A stretch of DNA of 64,000 nucleotides, from contig NZ_CP166194.1 in the NCBI RefSeq assembly GCF_045679545.1, positions 1-64,000 of the forward strand, read 5' to 3'. This DNA is from Enterovibrio sp045679545. Lineage in GTDB: Bacteria > Pseudomonadota > Gammaproteobacteria > Enterobacterales > Vibrionaceae. A program made the translations under genes and the position numbers. The number at the start of each line of letters is the position of its first letter. The first letter of the stretch is position 1. Below, in pieces: positions 61,406 to 64,000 of this stretch. The notes under the pieces are model-generated. The model worked only from the letters and a program-made list of their open reading frames with translations, did no database searches and was not told where the DNA came from.

Positions 61406-62162
61406 CCGAATGTCCCGAGTTGTTCATCTCGTATAAAGCGCGCAGCAGCGAGTCATTGGAGGCGCTGTTTACGCAGTTAATTGCCGAAAAACCAAGGCCA
61501 ATTGCTTGATTGTAAATCCGTTTGCTTGGCACCAGTATATGGCATTCTCGCAACCATTGCTGGTCACACTCTGAGATTGTCTGGCATAAAAGTGAAAGTT
61601 GTTCACCGCTGGTGACGACAAAGGTGTCGACACCATCTGCCCGCCATTGTGTTGTTAATGATGATAAATCGTCTGCGTTCCAGTGTCGTTGATAGGCTTC
61701 AAAATAGCGCACCTTGGCACCATGTTGACAAAGTGTGTCGCCTAATAAGGCTCGACCACCATTGCCACGCAAAATCAGCACAGATTGACCGCTTTTCTTT
61801 GAAAAAATAGGCAGAGATAACATGCCTTCACTGTCTTCGGTGGGAGGCTGCAATGCGTTGATGCCGCTCAAATCACGCCACACTGAGGCCGTTTTTTCCC
61901 CCACGGCAACAAACTGCAGATCGGTTCGCCATGAAGCAAGATGTTCGGTTAAATGTGCCTGCGCATACTCGACGGCACGCGGGCTGACGGCGACCACCAC
62001 ACTATCGCTGGGTAGCGCAGTGAGGGTATCGTGAAGAGTAGGGAGGTCGACGCCGGCGGAAAAAGACAATAAAGGCGCGGGTAGCGCCTTTATGCCTGCT
62101 TGGTTGAGGCTGTTAGCCAGCTCAAAACAGGCAGGCGCCGGACGGACGACCACAACGGTCAT
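61389..62162 (-). CDS. hemD: Uroporphyrinogen-III synthase
   Basis: 257 residues (E. coli 246). Closes hydroxymethylbilane with ring D inversion. The family is poorly conserved; seen here are the N-terminal VVRPAPACFELANSL, the VAVSPRAVEYAQ motif and FVVTSGEQLSLL. It overlaps hemC by 4 bp (ATGA). Position between hemC and hemX confirms the call. Confidence 0.94.
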   Translation of the reverse strand: MTVVVVRPAPACFELANSLNQAGIKALPAPLLSFSAGVDLPTLHDTLTALPSDSVVVAVSPRAVEYAQAHLTEHLASWRTDLQFVAVGEKTASVWRDLSGINALQPPTEDSEGMLSLPIFSKKSGQSVLILRGNGGRALLGDTLCQHGAKVRYFEAYQRHWNADDLSSLTTQWRADGVDTFVVTSGEQLSLLCQTISECDQQWLRECHILVPSKRIYNQAIGLGFSAINCVNSASNDSLLRALYEMNNSGHSDDRQE

Positions 62163-63094
62163 ATTTCGTCCTGATACAACTTTTCAAGAATCGGTCGTGC
62201 GCCTTCTGCCAGTAATCGCTCGGCAAGACCTGTTCCTAATTCTTCGGCTTTTTCTAGAGGGCCAGTCACTTCGCCGCGAATAATTTCGCTACCGTCAGGT
62301 TCACCGACCAATGCGCGCAAATAGATTTGATCGCCTTGGATTTCTGAATAACTGCCGATAGGTACCTGACAGCCACCTTGTAGGCGGTTGTTCATAGCGC
62401 GCTCGCACAATACGCGATAGGTAGTGTTGGCATCGGCTAGTGGTTCAAGCAACGCGCGTACACGCTCATCATCGAGTCGGCATTCAATACCCACGGCGCC
62501 TTGCCCAACGGCAGGCAGAATTTCTTCTGGCTCGATTTCGTTACGAATACGATCGTGCAGCCCAAGACGTTTCAAGCCTGCTGCAGCAAGAATTATGGCG
62601 TCATACTCCCCGTTATCCAGTTTACCCAGACGTGTCCCCACATTACCGCGCAGATCGTTAACAACGAGGTCGGGGCGCATTTCACGCAGTTGGCACTGAC
62701 GACGTAAGCTCGATGTTCCCACAATCGCGCCTTGTGGTAGATCGCTGATGCTGGCATACGTGTTCGAAACAAAGGCATCACGCGGGTCGTCGCGCTCACA
62801 GATAGTGACCAATCCTAGCCCTTCAGGAAATTCCACAGGGACGTCTTTCATTGAGTGAACGGCGATATCTGCACGTCCTTCCAGCATGGCTTGTTCCAGC
62901 TCTTTCACGAACAGGCCTTTGCCTCCCACTTTCGCGAGTGGTGTATCGAGAATAATGTCGCCCTTGGTCACCATAGGCACCAGCTCAACCACCAGGCCGG
63001 GGTGTGTATTCTCGAGAGCAGCTTTAACATATTCGGCCTGCCACAGCGCCAATGGGCTTTGGCGAGTCGCGATGCGGATGGGCGTTGAATTCAT
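62159..63094 (-). CDS. hemC: Porphobilinogen deaminase
   Basis: 311 residues (E. coli 313). Polymerises four porphobilinogens on a dipyrromethane cofactor attached to Cys in QGGCQVPIG (about residue 240). N-terminal IRIATRQSPLALWQAEYV and VHSMKDVP, GTSSLRRQ and DLRGNVGTRLGKL are diagnostic. ATG 63094 with GGAA upstream is chosen over an in-frame codon 39 bases earlier. First gene of hemCDXY, divergent from cyaA. Confidence 0.97.
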   Translation of the reverse strand: MNSTPIRIATRQSPLALWQAEYVKAALENTHPGLVVELVPMVTKGDIILDTPLAKVGGKGLFVKELEQAMLEGRADIAVHSMKDVPVEFPEGLGLVTICERDDPRDAFVSNTYASISDLPQGAIVGTSSLRRQCQLREMRPDLVVNDLRGNVGTRLGKLDNGEYDAIILAAAGLKRLGLHDRIRNEIEPEEILPAVGQGAVGIECRLDDERVRALLEPLADANTTYRVLCERAMNNRLQGGCQVPIGSYSEIQGDQIYLRALVGEPDGSEIIRGEVTGPLEKAEELGTGLAERLLAEGARPILEKLYQDEI

Positions 63095-63645
63095 AGTGGG
63101 TTCCATGTGATTTGCATGCACCAATCGTATCATCGCTGCTTATCAGCAAACCACCTCAAGATGCAGGATTTCAGAACTCAGTCGGTACAGTGAGGCAGTG
63201 CAACGCGGCGCGTGGCGGATAAGCCTCTTCTTGGTGAGTGGATTTGAGTGACGAGTAGGATCTGTGGCAAGTAAAATGCGTGGATACTTATCGTACAAAT
63301 AGCGAAAACGGCGAGCTATCAGGCAGGGTGGCGAGTCTAAATTGTGCGAATCCTTGCGCCATAGACTATCCTGTGTGATATGGATCAAATATTATTGTTC
63401 AAATTAGGGTGTGAAACGCTACTTGGTTCACCTTATTTTGAATCAAATTTGAGATAAAGCGTTGTGTGTCTCACAGTTCTGGTCATATAGTGAGCAATGT
63501 TAAGCAAAAGCGTTGTGTCGTTGCTTGCTTTACGCTCGGAGTAAAAACTGTTAGATTGATCACGTTTTTATCCATGGGACTCGCGTTGGTATTTCGTTGA
63601 GGCCTGTTTCGTTGACTAGGATGTCGGCAACTTTGGATGTTAATC
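63095..63645. other. hemC-cyaA divergent regulatory region
   Basis: 551 bp without a gene, holding both promoters. A CRP site is at 63546-63567. Repeated GCGTTGTGT words occur near 63460 and 63510 (meaning unknown). AT-rich tracts near 63380-63450 could be promoter elements. Confidence 0.6.
63546..63567. promoter_or_regulatory. CRP-cAMP site of cyaA
   Basis: AACTGTTAGATTGATCACGTTT fits TGTGA-N6-TCACA (TGTTA/TCACG) and is nearly the same as the known E. coli cyaA CRP site (GTTAAATTGATCACGTTTT). It lies 79 bp before the TTG start and implies feedback repression. Confidence 0.8.
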
Positions 63646-64000
63646 TTGCAAAACTATGTTGATCAGCAAATAGAGCGTCTTAATGCCTTCAATCGAGTAA
63701 GATTGGAGCGCGCACGAAGCGCTATGCATTCTCAGGCCGTTAACGTGTTTAACGTATTGCCTGCCTTGCTGCACTTCAATCATCCGGCCGTCCCTGGCTA
63801 TTTAGAACGCAGTGTTGTTCATGGCATTGCTAGCTTTACCCTCTCTGACATTCAACAAGATTTTGTCAATGATTGTGCATTGGCATCGAACACGTCCGCG
63901 CCGGAAAAGCCTATTTCTCAAGATTTCCCTATCAAAGGTATGTTCTCTATGGGCAGTACCGCGTCGATGGGGCAAAGCCTGAGCAGTGATTTAGATATTT
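63646..64000 (+). CDS. cyaA: Class I adenylate cyclase (5' part)
   Basis: Truncated by the window end; 118 codons seen. TTG start at 63646, as in E. coli cyaA, where the poor start codon limits synthesis. The protein begins MQNYVDQQIERLNAFN (TTG read as Met) and reaches the nucleotidyl-transferase motif GMFSMGSTASMGQSLSSDLDI (GS-x-S...DxD). The enzyme makes cAMP and is controlled by the PTS in enterics. The CRP site upstream fits autoregulation. Confidence 0.94.
   Translation, partial: MQNYVDQQIERLNAFNRVRLERARSAMHSQAVNVFNVLPALLHFNHPAVPGYLERSVVHGIASFTLSDIQQDFVNDCALASNTSAPEKPISQDFPIKGMFSMGSTASMGQSLSSDLDI

Overview
The window is a gamma-proteobacterial chromosome segment starting inside dnaA, so it lies beside the replication origin. 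Gene order (dnaA-dnaN-recF-gyrB, glyQS, tusA, fadBA-yigZ-trkH-hemG-rrn, thiC-thiEFSGH, rmuC-ubiE-ubiJ-ubiB-tatABC-tatD-hemB, hemCDXY opposite cyaA), the 16S sequence and the tRNA-less 16S-23S spacer all point to Vibrionaceae. The 16S variable regions look most like the Enterovibrio/Grimontia group; that is inference from memory, not a search.

Layout. 1-5.6 kb: dnaA (3' part), dnaN, recF and gyrB, tightly packed. 5.9-10.4 kb, minus strand: avtA, glyS, glyQ. Four 16-bp parS-like palindromes lie between 2.4 and 7.4 kb. 10.6-11.3 kb: a yybP-ykoY (Mn2+) riboswitch and an MneA-type manganese exporter. 11.4-14.4 kb: a small membrane protein, tusA, an unassigned short transcription unit, a LysR regulator and acuI. 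14.5-18 kb: fadBA behind a FadR box. 18.2-20.9 kb: yigZ, trkH, hemG. 20.9-32.5 kb: two rRNA operons in tandem; the first has no spacer tRNA, the second carries tRNA-Ile and tRNA-Ala and continues into tRNA-Asp. 32.5-33.4 kb: a gene-poor stretch with a perfect inverted repeat, a possible small membrane protein and tRNA-Trp. 33.6-39.8 kb: crcB and the TPP-riboswitch-led thiamine operon. 39.8-45.3 kb: an aminopeptidase P, a LysR/MFS divergent pair, a small H-NS-like protein and an EamA transporter. 45.4-53.7 kb: rmuC, ubiquinone genes, the Tat translocase, tatD and hemB. 53.8-58.6 kb: asnC, a large periplasmic-sensing GGDEF-EAL protein, rsmJ and a small Cys-rich protein. 58.6-64 kb: a tiny membrane ORF, hemY-hemX-hemD-hemC on the minus strand, and divergent cyaA (5' part, TTG start) with a CRP site.

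Most of the window is core genome and I see no phage, transposon, integron, CRISPR or defence system. The unusual material is small: the parS cluster, two metabolite/metal riboswitches, a hairpin replacing spacer tRNAs in the first rRNA operon, 23S heterogeneity, a candidate sRNA, several short ORFs with good translation signals, a stand-alone H-NS-like oligomerisation domain, and a c-di-GMP enzyme occupying the place next to asnC where asnA sits in E. coli.
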